A stretch of DNA of 64,000 nucleotides from Bradyrhizobium nitroreducens (GTDB lineage Bacteria > Pseudomonadota > Alphaproteobacteria > Rhizobiales > Xanthobacteraceae). A program made the position numbers and the translations under genes. Below are positions 43,900 through 53,144 of this stretch, piece after piece. The stretch's first letter is position 1. Each line of letters opens with the position of its first letter. The notes below the pieces were generated by a model. The model had not been told where the DNA came from and searched no databases. It worked only from the letters and a program-made list of their open reading frames with translations. The DNA lies in assembly GCF_002776695.1 (NCBI RefSeq), contig NZ_LFJC01000003.1:4946896-5010895 (forward strand), read 5' to 3'.

Positions 43900-44697
43900 T
43901 CAGTTCTGGTAGTAGTAGTTGCGCGGCTGATAGTACTGGCGAGGCTGCTGCTGCTGATAATAGTAGCCCTGCTGCCCGTAGCCCTGGTCGTAGGTTGGCT
44001 GCGGCAGTTGCTGATAGGCCTGCGTGCCATAGGGGCGCGTGATCGAGCGCGGTGCCGGATAACGCGCGCCGGTGTCGGTGCCGTCGGCCGGATAGATGTA
44101 GCTGTCGTCCTGCGGCATGTACCGGCGGGCGGGCTGTGCCGGCGGCGTCAGGTTCACGGGATCGCCGGTGGTGGCGTATTGCTCTTCGGCAGGCTGCTGC
44201 GGAGCGCGGGCCACCGCGTTGTTGGTGCGGCCGCGCGGATTGCGCGCCAGCGCCACCTGCGCCGAGCCGGTCAACGTCACCGTGGTGTTGAGCACGCCCT
44301 GCTGCTGCACGAGGGCATAGAGCGTCGAGGCATTCTGACGCGACAGCCGCACGCAGCCGTGCGAGGCCGGCGAGCCGAGCCGGCCGACCGAGTCCGTGCC
44401 GTGGATGGCGTGCCCGACCTTGGTAAAGAAGATCGCGTGCGGCATCGGCGCGTCGTCGAATTCCTTGGAGTAGTGATCCTCCTCCATGCGGAAGGTGCGG
44501 AACGAGCCGTTCGGCGTTTCGCGCGAGGGGATGCCGGTCGACACCGGCCAGTGATAGCGCGCGACGCCGTCGACCGCGACGGTCATCTGCTGATTATCCT
44601 TGTCGACGGTGATCTCGACCTTGGCCTGCGCGCTGCCTGCGCCGAGAAACATCAGGGATGTGAAAGCAATGAAAAATGGACGCATCTGGAAACGCAT
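43900..44697 (-). CDS. L,D-transpeptidase (YkuD family) with Gln/Tyr-rich tail
   Basis: A 265-residue exported enzyme that would form 3-3 cross-links or attach proteins to peptidoglycan. A signal peptide (F-F-I-A-F-T-S-L-M-F-L-G-A-G-S-A-Q-A) is followed by the YkuD domain with H-G-T-D-S-V-G-R-L-G and the catalytic-cysteine motif S-H-G-C-V-R-L. Residues about 160-265 form a low-complexity tail rich in Gln, Tyr and Pro, ending in repeats such as Y-Y-Y-Q-Q-Q-Q-P. The tail is not part of the YkuD fold and is probably disordered. The stop lies next to the convergent M28-like gene. Confidence 0.92.
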   Translation of the reverse strand: MRFQMRPFFIAFTSLMFLGAGSAQAKVEITVDKDNQQMTVAVDGVARYHWPVSTGIPSRETPNGSFRTFRMEEDHYSKEFDDAPMPHAIFFTKVGHAIHGTDSVGRLGSPASHGCVRLSRQNASTLYALVQQQGVLNTTVTLTGSAQVALARNPRGRTNNAVARAPQQPAEEQYATTGDPVNLTPPAQPARRYMPQDDSYIYPADGTDTGARYPAPRSITRPYGTQAYQQLPQPTYDQGYGQQGYYYQQQQPRQYYQPRNYYYQN

Positions 44698-45023
44698 TTG
44701 AGTTCTGGCTCCGGCCTGTTCACATAAGGCGCCGCGGCTCTCCGTCCCCCGGCCTGCAATATGCCTGCAATCCGGCTTCCGTTCCAGCAGCTTGCAAAGG
44801 TAACCTTCCGGCCATCGTTAACGTGATGCCTGACGTAAGCAAGGCCGCTTTGTGCCGCGCGGCGGGCGCCGGTACTGACATTTTCGCGAGCGCGCGCGTT
44901 CACAACGCCGACAATTCGTCACAATGGCGCAACCATTCGGCCGCTCGGTGCGTTGATGATGGTCACCCCTGGCGCGTGGCCGCTGCCACTCGCTTCCCTC
45001 CAGGCCTTTCCCCGAGACCGAAA
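44698..45023. other. 326-bp divergent gap, no gene seen
   Basis: The gap lies between the start of the L,D-transpeptidase gene and the start of the glycine-zipper protein gene, so it should hold both promoters. A patch ACCTTCCGGCCATCGTTAAC occurs near 44802. No clear gene or terminator was found. Confidence 0.45.
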
Positions 45024-45347
45024 ATGAACAAAGCCCATATCGCCGCTGCCAAGCTGCCGGCCAGCTTGCCCGGCCGCCTGTTGTTCGCGGCCGCCGCCCT
45101 CTTGCTCGCGCTGCTGGTGTTGCCGCATCCCGGCCACGCCCAAGGCATCGTGCGCGGCGCCCAAGAAGGCTCCTATGAAGGCAACCGGATCGCCGGCCCC
45201 GTGGGCGGTGCGGTCGGAGGCGTCGTTGGTGCCGGTGTCGGCGGCGCCGTTGGCGCAGTCGAAGGTGCGCTCGGCATTCCCCACCGTCATTACCGCCGCT
45301 GCCGCGGCTACTACGACGGCTACCACCGCTTCCATTGCTATCGGTGA
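45024..45347 (+). CDS. Exported glycine-zipper protein
   Basis: A 107-residue small protein. Residues 1-40 contain a signal peptide (L-L-F-A-A-A-A-L-L-L-A-L-L-V-L-P and a cut near G-H-A-Q). Then comes a glycine zipper (G-P-V-G-G-A-V-G-G-V-V-G-A-G-V-G-G-A-V-G) and a Tyr/His/Arg-rich end with two cysteines. Glycine-zipper proteins of this size usually sit in the envelope. No ribosome site is obvious; the ATG was chosen because it begins the signal peptide. The exact role is unknown. Confidence 0.75.
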   Translation: MNKAHIAAAKLPASLPGRLLFAAAALLLALLVLPHPGHAQGIVRGAQEGSYEGNRIAGPVGGAVGGVVGAGVGGAVGAVEGALGIPHRHYRRCRGYYDGYHRFHCYR

Positions 45348-45356
45348 GTCTTCGGT

Positions 45357-45395
45357 CGTCATTCCGGGCTCGCCCTTCGGGCGCGCCGGAATGAC
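45357..45395. repeat. Short palindromic repeat, CGTCATTCCGG family
   Basis: CGTCATTCCGGGC and GCGCCGGAATGAC flank an inner CTCGCCCTTCGGGCG hairpin. It lies between the convergent glycine-zipper and ABC permease genes. Confidence 0.8.
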
Positions 45396-45400
45396 AGCCA

Positions 45401-46158
45401 TCAGTTCTTCAGCCGGTACCCCGTGCGGAAAATCCACCAGATCACGACCAGGCAGATCACCAGAAAGGCAATCGTCATCCCGATGCTGACGGCGACGCTG
45501 ACGTCGGCGATCTCGTAAAAACTCCAGCGGAAGCCGGAGATCAGATAGACGACCGGGTTGAGCAGCGCGACCGTGCGCCAGGCGGGCGGCAGCATGTCGA
45601 TGGAATAGAAGCTGCCGCCGAGGAAGGTCAGCGGCGTCACCACCAGCATCGGGATCATCTGCAGCTTCTCGAAGCCGTCGGCCCAGATGCCGATGATGAA
45701 GCCGAACAGGCTGAACGTCACCGCCGTCAGCACCAGGAAGGCCAGCATCCAGACTGGATGGTGGATGTGCAGCGGCACGAACAGGCCGGCGGTGGCCAGG
45801 ATGATGAGGCCCAAAATGATCGACTTGGTCGCGGCGGCGCCGACATAGCCGAGCACGATCTCGAAATAGGAGATCGGCGCCGACAGGATCTCGTAGATCG
45901 TGCCGGTGAATTTCGGGAAGTAGATGCCGAACGAGGCGTTGGCGATGCTCTGTGTCAGCACCGAGAGCATGATCAGGCCCGGCACGATGAAGGTGCCGTA
46001 GCTGACGCCCTCGACCTGGCTGATGCGCGAGCCGATCGCGGCGCCGAACACCACGAAATACAACGAGGTGGAGACCACCGGCGAGACGATGCTTTGCAGC
46101 AGCGTGCGCCAGGTGCGCGCCATTTCGAACAGATAGATGGCGCGGATGGCGCGGTGGT

Positions 46159-46162
<4 letters not shown>
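45401..46162 (-). CDS. ABC-2 type transporter permease
   Basis: A 253-residue integral membrane protein with six membrane segments, in the ABC-2 family of exporters. The conserved late segment reads P-L-T-F-L-G-G-S-F-Y-S-I-D-M-L-P and then L-N-P-V-V-Y-L-I-S-G-F-R-W. It pairs with the ATPase encoded directly upstream; their coding regions overlap by four bases. The substrate may be a drug, lipid or polysaccharide; the sequence does not decide. Confidence 0.92.
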
Positions 46163-47082
<920 letters not shown>

Positions 47083-47369
47083 GATGGCCGCAGGGCTGAG
47101 GGGCGGGGCTGGGGAGGGGAGGCTGGAACCTGCCGGGAGGGCGGGTCAGCGGAGCCCTGAGATAGGAACGGCCTTGCCCGGCCGCAATTGCCCGGAGAAA
47201 AATGGTCTCAAAGCAGGCCCTTCAGTGGCAGGTTTCGGGCAGGTGTTGCGCGATGGTCACGGGCTGTGGCTAAGATTGCCATTCACGCGGCTCTTTGTTG
47301 CGTCTGCGAGCGCGCCGTGGCTACGATTCCGGCCAATCGCAAAGCGTATTGTCCCCAGGGAAAAGATCG

Positions 47370-48089
47370 ATGAGACCGAACGGCCGTCACACCGCCGGCG
47401 CCAGCCAGTTGTCCGCCCTCCGCGTCTGGGCGATGGGCCTGCTCCTGCTGTCAGCTGTTGCCATCAGCCCGACCCCGGCCCGGGCGGCCCCGAGCCAGGC
47501 TCAGGTCGCGACCACGCATGTCTATCTGCTCCGTGGCGTGCTCAACATCTTTTCGCTCGGCCTCGACACCATCGGCGCCCGGCTGCAGGCGCAGGGCATC
47601 CCGGTGACGGTCGCCAACTTCGTCTCATGGTCCTCGCTCGCCGATGAAGCCGCGACCGCCTACAAGGCCGGCCGGCTCAAGACCATCGTCCTGGTCGGCC
47701 ATTCCTCCGGCGCCACCGCGCTGCCGGACATGATCGCCAAGCTCAATCAGCTCGGCGTGCCCGTGAAGCTCGCGATCGGTCTCGACTCCGTGTTCAAGAC
47801 CAAGCTCTCGACCGGGGCGGAGCGCTACATCAACATCTATATCGGCGACGGTCCCGGCGAGCCGGTGCGCGCCGCAAACGGGTTCCGCGGCAAGCTCGAC
47901 AATGTCGACGTGCGCGGCACCGGCGTCGGCCACATCTCGATCGACAAGAACGAGGCGATCCAGCGCCGCGTCATCGCCGAGATCGACGCCGCGATCATGC
48001 GCTCGCGTGCGCCGGCGCTGCCGGTTGCCGAACAGGGGGCGCCGCGTCAGGCGCGCTCGGCGGCGGCGACGGCTCCGGCAAGGAACTGA
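47370..48089 (+). CDS. Exported alpha/beta hydrolase (lipase-like), paralogue 1
   Basis: A 239-residue exported serine hydrolase. AGGGA lies eight bases before the ATG. A signal peptide (M-G-L-L-L-L-S-A-V-A-I-S-P-T-P-A-R-A) leads into the fold. The nucleophile elbow is V-G-H-S-S-G, an aspartate follows in I-G-L-D-S-V, and the histidine is in V-G-H-I-S-I, a plausible triad. It shares motifs in the same order with the protein at 49927-50874 (Y-L-L-R-G versus Y-L-F-R-G; R-Y-I-N-I-Y versus R-F-I-N-I-F). The substrate is unknown. An intrinsic terminator follows. Confidence 0.85.
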   Translation: MRPNGRHTAGASQLSALRVWAMGLLLLSAVAISPTPARAAPSQAQVATTHVYLLRGVLNIFSLGLDTIGARLQAQGIPVTVANFVSWSSLADEAATAYKAGRLKTIVLVGHSSGATALPDMIAKLNQLGVPVKLAIGLDSVFKTKLSTGAERYINIYIGDGPGEPVRAANGFRGKLDNVDVRGTGVGHISIDKNEAIQRRVIAEIDAAIMRSRAPALPVAEQGAPRQARSAAATAPARN

Positions 48090-48095
48090 GCCGGT

Positions 48096-48129
48096 CTGCG
48101 CGAGGGGATCCGTCGCGCAGCACTCTTTT
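48096..48129 (+). terminator. Intrinsic terminator after the exported hydrolase
   Basis: CTGCGCGA and TCGCGCAG form a perfect 8-bp stem with a nine-base loop, followed by CACTCTTTT. It begins seven bases after the stop codon of the hydrolase gene. Confidence 0.65.
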
Positions 48130-48192
48130 GATGACAATGCCTGCACGTGTGAAGCTCGCGAGCGCGCCTGCGCGCCATCGTGCCTCCCGCCG

Positions 48193-49044
48193 TCATTTCA
48201 GGAACGCGCGAATGCTCTGCGCGATCTCCCGTGCATGCGTCTCCAGCGCGAAATGGCCGGTGTCGAAGAACTGCACCACGGCGTTGGGATTGTCGCGCTT
48301 GAACGCCTCCGCGCCGGGCGGAATGAAGAACGGATCGTTCTTGCCCCAGACTGCCAGGAACGGCGGCTTGTGCTTGCGGAAATAATCCTGGAAGGCCGGA
48401 TAGAGCGCGACGTTGCTCTTGTAATCGCCGAACAGGTCGAGCTGCACGTCGTCCGAGCCTGGGCGCGCCAGATAGAAATTGTCGAGGTTCTGTCCGTCCG
48501 GTGACACGGTCGCCGGATCAGGAACGCCATGCGTGTACTGCCAGCGCGTTGCCTCCGGCGTGAGAAGGCTGCGCAACGCGTCGCGATTGGCAGGCGTGGG
48601 ATCTTGCCAATAGGCCTTGATCGGAGACCAGCCGTCGCTGAGCCCGTCTTCATAGGCGTTGCCGTTCTGCGAGATGATGGCGGTGATGCGCTCGGGGTGA
48701 CGCAGCGCGAGCCGGAAGCCGGTCGGCGCGCCATAGTCGAAGACATAGACCGCGAAACGATCGAAGCCGATGACTTCAGTGAAGCGCTCGATCACCTGCG
48801 CGAGATTGTCGAACGTGTAGCGGAAGGTTTCACGCGCGGGCATGTCGGACTGGCCGAAGCCGGGAAGGTCCGGCGCCACGATGTGAAACCCGTCCGCGAG
48901 CAGCGGGATGAGATCGCGGAACATGTGGCCGGCGCTCGGGAAGCCGTGCAGCAACAGCAGCTTTGGCGCGTCCCTGGGGCCGGCCTCGCGATAGAACACC
49001 TTGAAGCCATCGACATCGGCGGTGCGATAGGTGGTTGGGGTCAT
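48193..49044 (-). CDS. Alpha/beta hydrolase, haloalkane-dehalogenase-like
   Basis: A 283-residue cytoplasmic hydrolase. The oxyanion motif is L-L-L-H-G-F-P-S, the nucleophile elbow is V-F-D-Y-G-A-P-T-G with Asp rather than Ser, an acid follows in W-G-K-N-D-P-F-F, and the histidine is in D-T-G-H-F-A-L-E-T. An Asp nucleophile points to dehalogenase or epoxide-hydrolase chemistry rather than an esterase. The ATG at 49044 has GGAG six bases upstream; starts at 49050 and 49056 are in frame. It is divergent from a CGNR regulator and probably controlled by it. Confidence 0.85.
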   Translation of the reverse strand: MTPTTYRTADVDGFKVFYREAGPRDAPKLLLLHGFPSAGHMFRDLIPLLADGFHIVAPDLPGFGQSDMPARETFRYTFDNLAQVIERFTEVIGFDRFAVYVFDYGAPTGFRLALRHPERITAIISQNGNAYEDGLSDGWSPIKAYWQDPTPANRDALRSLLTPEATRWQYTHGVPDPATVSPDGQNLDNFYLARPGSDDVQLDLFGDYKSNVALYPAFQDYFRKHKPPFLAVWGKNDPFFIPPGAEAFKRDNPNAVVQFFDTGHFALETHAREIAQSIRAFLK

Positions 49045-49062
49045 AGCCATCTCCATGGAACT

Positions 49063-49132
49063 AACCTGTTAAATCCGTAATTGAGGGTTATCTTCTCCTG
49101 AGGTAACTTGTCAATGCCATTTTAATAGGTTA
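49063..49132. promoter_or_regulatory. Divergent promoter with inverted motifs between hydrolase and CGNR genes
   Basis: AACCTGTTAAAT at 49063-49074 and ATTTTAATAGGTTA at 49119-49132 are inverted, near-matching copies 44 bases apart. The region is AT-rich compared with its flanks. The arrangement suits paired operator sites for the CGNR regulator encoded at 49164. Confidence 0.5.
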
Positions 49133-49163
49133 CATCTTTGTGAGCTTGCTTCAGGGACCGCCC

Positions 49164-49781
49164 ATGGACAGACCACCCGCGATGTTCATCGCAGACTCGC
49201 TCGGCCTTGATTTCCTCAACTCGGTGGCGACGCCGGTCGATACGCCTGTCGACTGGCTCGACGACGGCGATGGCCTGATCGACTGGCTGGCCCAGGCGAA
49301 GCTGGTGCCGGCGGAGGAGCTGGACGAACTGAAGGCGCGTGCGAAGCCGGGCGAGCTCGACAAGGTCGCCGATCGGGCCCGTGCCTTGCGCGAGTGGTTT
49401 CGCGGCTTCGTGCGCAAGCATGCGGGCCGGCCGCTGGCGGTGGATGGACTGCGCGAACTCGGTCCGCTGAACAGCTTGCTCGAGCGCGACGAAATGTTCA
49501 GGCGGATCGAGCCCGGGCCGGACGATGGCGGCGTGCTCGCGCTGCGCATGAAGCGCCGCTGGCGGTCGCCGGACTCCCTGCTGCTGCCTATCGGCGAGGC
49601 AATGGCGAAGCTCGTCTGCGACGAGGATTTTTCCGACGTGAAGGCATGCGAGGGTCATAACTGCACGATGCTGTTCGCCGACCACACCCGCAGGCGCGCA
49701 CGGCGATGGTGCATCATGGCGGTCTGCGGCAATCGCGCCAAGCAGGCCGCGCATCGCAGCCGGCTCAGGAACAGACAGTGA
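49164..49781 (+). CDS. CGNR zinc-finger transcriptional regulator
   Basis: A 205-residue protein with an N-terminal ABATE-type domain (L-D-F-L-N-S-V-A-T near residue 13) and a C-terminal CGNR zinc finger: C-E-G-H-N-C-T-M-L-F-A-D-H and then R-R-W-C-I-M-A-V-C-G-N-R, in which four cysteines bind zinc. The ATG at 49164 has AGGGA six bases upstream; a GTG at 49140 is in frame but has no ribosome site. CGNR proteins often regulate a divergent neighbour, here the dehalogenase-like hydrolase. The ligand is unknown. Confidence 0.9.
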   Translation: MDRPPAMFIADSLGLDFLNSVATPVDTPVDWLDDGDGLIDWLAQAKLVPAEELDELKARAKPGELDKVADRARALREWFRGFVRKHAGRPLAVDGLRELGPLNSLLERDEMFRRIEPGPDDGGVLALRMKRRWRSPDSLLLPIGEAMAKLVCDEDFSDVKACEGHNCTMLFADHTRRRARRWCIMAVCGNRAKQAAHRSRLRNRQ

Positions 49782-49926
49782 CCGCGCCGAGAGTGTCCCC
49801 GTCCACGAGGTCACGGGTCCTTGATGGGGCGCGTGCCTCAGTTCCCGCGCCCCAAAATGCACCAAATCGCTCGTCACTAAGCCCCGAGGGGAGGCCTCTG
49901 CCTCCCGTGGTGGGACTGCTGGACTG

Positions 49927-50874
49927 ATGATTGATCTGAGGCGCCTCGTCGTGCTGGCAGCCGTTGCGCTGTTCGCCCTGGATCCCGGCATTGCCGCCGC
50001 TTCACCCGCCAAGTCGAAGCCTGCTGCGGCCGCCATGCCGGTTGCGCCGCCGCCTCCGCCATTCGAGCCGCTGCCGCCGCCGAAGATCTACCTGTTCCGC
50101 GGCGCCATGGGCCCCATCTTCTCGACCGGCATGGACCGGCTCGGCGAGAAACTGACGCAGGCCGGCTTCTCAGCCGACGTCTATGAATTCACCATCTGCC
50201 GATGGATCGGCGATCGCGCCATCTCCAGCTACAAGGAGAGCCCGGCGCCGATCGTCTTGATCGGGCATTCGATGGGCGGGCTGTGCTCGATCGTCATTTC
50301 CGAGATGGCGGCCAAGGAGAACATCCCGATCAGCCTCGTCATCGCCATCGATCCCGCGCATGCGACCGGCGACGTGCCGCTCAATGTCGAGCGCTTCATC
50401 AACATCTTCCTGTCCGACAGCGTGCTCGGCGGCGGCGATGTCGTGGCGGTGCCCGGCTTTCGCGGCCATTATGCGAGCTACGACCTGAAGGAAAACGCGC
50501 GGGTCTCGCACATCAACATCGAGAAGTCCGACGACATCCATCGCCAGATCGTCGCGATGGTGACGCAGCTGCCGCGCATTCCGCCGCAGACCCAGGCCGA
50601 TGCCGTGCCGCTGCGCTATCTCGTGCCCGCTGACACTCTGGTCGAGTTGTGGGACAGCGGCGTGCGGGTGCCGGTGCGCCGCGGCGACACCATGGAGAGC
50701 ATCGCCGCCGCCAATCGCGTGCCGCTGTGGACGCTCGCGCAGAGCAATTCGCTTGCGGAGAACGCGACGCTCACCCCGGGGCAAACCATCATCGTGCCGC
50801 GGCATTTGATGCCGCCCGAGCCTGCTTCGGCGATGGTGACGCCGCCGCCGGCAGCGACCGCGAAGCGGAAGTAG
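49927..50874 (+). CDS. Exported alpha/beta hydrolase with LysM-like tail, paralogue 2
   Basis: A 315-residue exported protein. A signal peptide (V-V-L-A-A-V-A-L-F-A-L) and a Pro-rich linker lead to a serine hydrolase domain with I-G-H-S-M-G-G, I-A-I-D-P-A and V-S-H-I-N-I. Residues about 250-297 look like a LysM module: R-R-G-D-T-M-E-S-I-A-A-A-N, W-T-L-A-Q-S-N and L-T-P-G-Q-T-I-I-V-P. It is a paralogue of the shorter hydrolase at 47370, with the LysM part added. LysM suggests action near peptidoglycan; the substrate is not known. Confidence 0.85.
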   Translation: MIDLRRLVVLAAVALFALDPGIAAASPAKSKPAAAAMPVAPPPPPFEPLPPPKIYLFRGAMGPIFSTGMDRLGEKLTQAGFSADVYEFTICRWIGDRAISSYKESPAPIVLIGHSMGGLCSIVISEMAAKENIPISLVIAIDPAHATGDVPLNVERFINIFLSDSVLGGGDVVAVPGFRGHYASYDLKENARVSHINIEKSDDIHRQIVAMVTQLPRIPPQTQADAVPLRYLVPADTLVELWDSGVRVPVRRGDTMESIAAANRVPLWTLAQSNSLAENATLTPGQTIIVPRHLMPPEPASAMVTPPPAATAKRK

Positions 50875-50974
50875 ATCCTCACCCGTAGCCACGCACGCGG
50901 TGCGCTCCCTCTCCAGCAAGCGGGGGAGGCGGAGCGAGCCAGCCCCTGGGCTGGCGTTGATAGAGGCAATGGCC

Positions 50975-52048
50975 TCACACGTTCGATCCGTTGATCGCGT
51001 CGATCACCGCATCCGTCACTTCCTTCGTCGTCGCCTTGCCGCCGACATCTGGCGTCAACACGCCCGCCGCGCAGACACGCTCGACCGCCTTCATCAGCCG
51101 CGACGCCGCATCCGTCTCGCCGAGATGCTCGAGCATCTGCGCGCCGGTCCAGAACGTCGCGACCGGATTGGCGATGCCCTTGCCGGTGATGTCGAAGGCC
51201 GAGCCGTGGATCGGCTCGAACATCGAGGGGAAGCGGCGCTGCGGATCGATGTTGCCGGTCGGCGCGACACCGAGGCTTCCGGCCAGCGCGCCGGCGAGGT
51301 CGGAGAGGATGTCGGCGTGGAGGTTGGTCGCCACGATGGTGTCGAGGCTCTTCGGATGCAGCGTCATGCGCACCGTCATGGCATCGACCAGCATCTTGTC
51401 CCAGGTGACGTCGGGGAATTCGGTCGCGACTTCGGCCGCGATCTCGTCCCACATCACCATGCCATGGCGCTGCGCGTTCGACTTGGTCACCACGGTCAGG
51501 AATTTGCGAGGCCGCGACTGTGCGAGCTGGAACGCATAGCGCATGATGCGGGTGACGCCGACGCGGGTGAAGACCGCGACTTCGGTGCCGACCTCTTCCG
51601 GCAGGCCCTTGTGGGCGCGGCCGCCCATGCCGGCATATTCGCCCTCCGAATTCTCGCGCACGATCACCCAGTCGAGATCGCCGACGCCGACGTTGCGCAG
51701 CGGCGAGGCGACGCCCGGCAGGATCTTGGTCGGGCGCACATTGGCGTATTGGTCAAAGCCCTGGCAGATCGGCAGGCGCAGGCCCCACAGCGTGATGTGA
51801 TCGGGCACGTCAGGCGCACCGACGGCGCCGAAATAGATCGCGTCGAATTTCTTCAGCTCAGTGAGGCCGTCGGCCGGCATCATCACGCCGTGCTTCTTGT
51901 AATAGTCCGAGCCCCAGTCGAAAGTCTTGACGTTGAAGGCGAGGTCGCCGCTGCGCTTGGCGAGCGCTTCGAGCACGCGGACACCGGCCGAGATCACCTC
52001 GGGGCCGATGCCGTCGGCGGGAATGGCTGCGATCGAATGGGTGCGCAT
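50975..52048 (-). CDS. Tartrate dehydrogenase / beta-decarboxylating dehydrogenase
   Basis: A 357-residue enzyme of the isocitrate/isopropylmalate dehydrogenase family, closest in character to tartrate (D-malate) dehydrogenase, which oxidises hydroxyacids with NAD and divalent metal. Motifs include I-P-A-D-G-I-G-P-E-V near the start, V-R-E-N-S-E-G-E-Y-A-G, K-S-N-A-Q-R-H-G, T-N-L-H-A-D-I-L-S-D-L, and F-E-P-I-H-G-S-A-F-D. The ATG at 52048 gives the expected N-terminus; a much longer open frame runs upstream antisense to the LysR gene and is not real. It is divergent from the LysR gene, which probably regulates it. Confidence 0.9.
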   Translation of the reverse strand: MRTHSIAAIPADGIGPEVISAGVRVLEALAKRSGDLAFNVKTFDWGSDYYKKHGVMMPADGLTELKKFDAIYFGAVGAPDVPDHITLWGLRLPICQGFDQYANVRPTKILPGVASPLRNVGVGDLDWVIVRENSEGEYAGMGGRAHKGLPEEVGTEVAVFTRVGVTRIMRYAFQLAQSRPRKFLTVVTKSNAQRHGMVMWDEIAAEVATEFPDVTWDKMLVDAMTVRMTLHPKSLDTIVATNLHADILSDLAGALAGSLGVAPTGNIDPQRRFPSMFEPIHGSAFDITGKGIANPVATFWTGAQMLEHLGETDAASRLMKAVERVCAAGVLTPDVGGKATTKEVTDAVIDAINGSNV

Positions 52049-52146
52049 GGATTGGCTCCGTGTGAGAAATGGCGCCCGCATATCCGTCCATCTGCGCCCG
52101 GCGGCGAGCCTAGGGCGAGCGCGGGGGCAACTCAATTGCCGCTGGT

Positions 52147-52167
52147 TTATACAAAAAAATGATATAA
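52147..52167. promoter_or_regulatory. LysR-type box between divergent genes
   Basis: TTATA-N11-TATAA is a perfect dyad that contains the T-N11-A motif of LysR regulators. It lies 25 bases before the LysR start and about 100 bases before the dehydrogenase start. An overlapping ATGATATAATCAT adds a second short dyad. Confidence 0.65.
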
Positions 52168-52192
52168 TCATCGCGTGGATGGGGATTGCGGG

Positions 52193-53110
52193 ATGGAATT
52201 GCATCAGCTCCGATGCTTCGTGGCGGCGGCCGAGCAGCTGCATTTCGGCCGCGCGGCGCAGCAGCTCCAGATGCTGCCGTCGGCGCTCGGCCGCCAGATC
52301 AGGCTGCTGGAGGAGGATCTGGGCAGGCGGCTGTTCGCGCGGACGACGCGCGCGGTGTCGCTCACCGAGGACGGCGCGACGCTGCTGCGCGATGCCCGCG
52401 CGATCCTCGCCAAGGTCGAGGCGGTCGAGAGTAATCTGCGCAACCGCTCGCGCGCGGGCGCCGCGCGGCGGCTGCGGATCGGTGCCATCGACAGCGCCGC
52501 GGCGGGCTTGCTGCCGCCGCTGCTGCGCGATTTCCGCGGCAAGCATCCCGAGGTCGCGGTGCAGCTTCTCGAGGACAAGACCGTCCGGCTGCTGCCGAAG
52601 ATCCTGACCGGCGCGCTCGATCTTGCCTTCGTCCGTCCGCCTGATCGGGCGGACAAACGGCTCGAATTCCGCGATCTGCTGCAGGAGACCGCGATCGTCG
52701 CGTTCCCGCAACGCCACGCGCTGGCGGCGCGCCAGTGGGTCACGCTGGCCGACATCGCCGACGAGGCGATGCTGGTGCCGGACCGCCGCTCGCGGCCGCA
52801 CAGCCACGACCTCACCATCAAGCTGTTCGAGCAGGCGGGCCTCATGCCGCGCATCGTGCAGGTCGCCGACGAGAAGCAGACCATCATCAATCTGGTCGCG
52901 ACCAGGCTCGGCGTCGCGATCGTGCCGCGCTGGACGACGCGGATGGCGGTCTCGGGCGTGCGCTTCGTGCCGCTGCGGCCGAGGCAGAGCGGCCCGGTTG
53001 GCCGGCTGCCGCTTGCCGCCGCCTGGCTGCGCGGCTCGCGCGATCCGGCCCGCGATGCGATGCTGGCCGTGCTGGAGGCGCGCCTGCGCAGCTATGCGCG
53101 GGAGGCGTGA
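52193..53110 (+). CDS. LysR-family transcriptional regulator
   Basis: A 305-residue regulator. The winged helix-turn-helix is at the N-terminus (M-E-L-H-Q-L-R-C-F-V-A-A-A-E-Q-L-H-F-G-R-A-A-Q-Q-L), with the recognition helix around A-L-G-R-Q-I-R-L-L-E. The ligand-binding domain follows from about residue 90. I start at the ATG at 52193; a GTG six codons earlier is in frame. It is divergent from the tartrate-dehydrogenase-like gene, with a T-N11-A dyad between them, and 34 bases upstream of aspartate dehydrogenase. Confidence 0.93.
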   Translation: MELHQLRCFVAAAEQLHFGRAAQQLQMLPSALGRQIRLLEEDLGRRLFARTTRAVSLTEDGATLLRDARAILAKVEAVESNLRNRSRAGAARRLRIGAIDSAAAGLLPPLLRDFRGKHPEVAVQLLEDKTVRLLPKILTGALDLAFVRPPDRADKRLEFRDLLQETAIVAFPQRHALAARQWVTLADIADEAMLVPDRRSRPHSHDLTIKLFEQAGLMPRIVQVADEKQTIINLVATRLGVAIVPRWTTRMAVSGVRFVPLRPRQSGPVGRLPLAAAWLRGSRDPARDAMLAVLEARLRSYAREA

Positions 53111-53144
53111 GCGGCTATGACGAAGGACCGGAGAAGGTGTTGCC

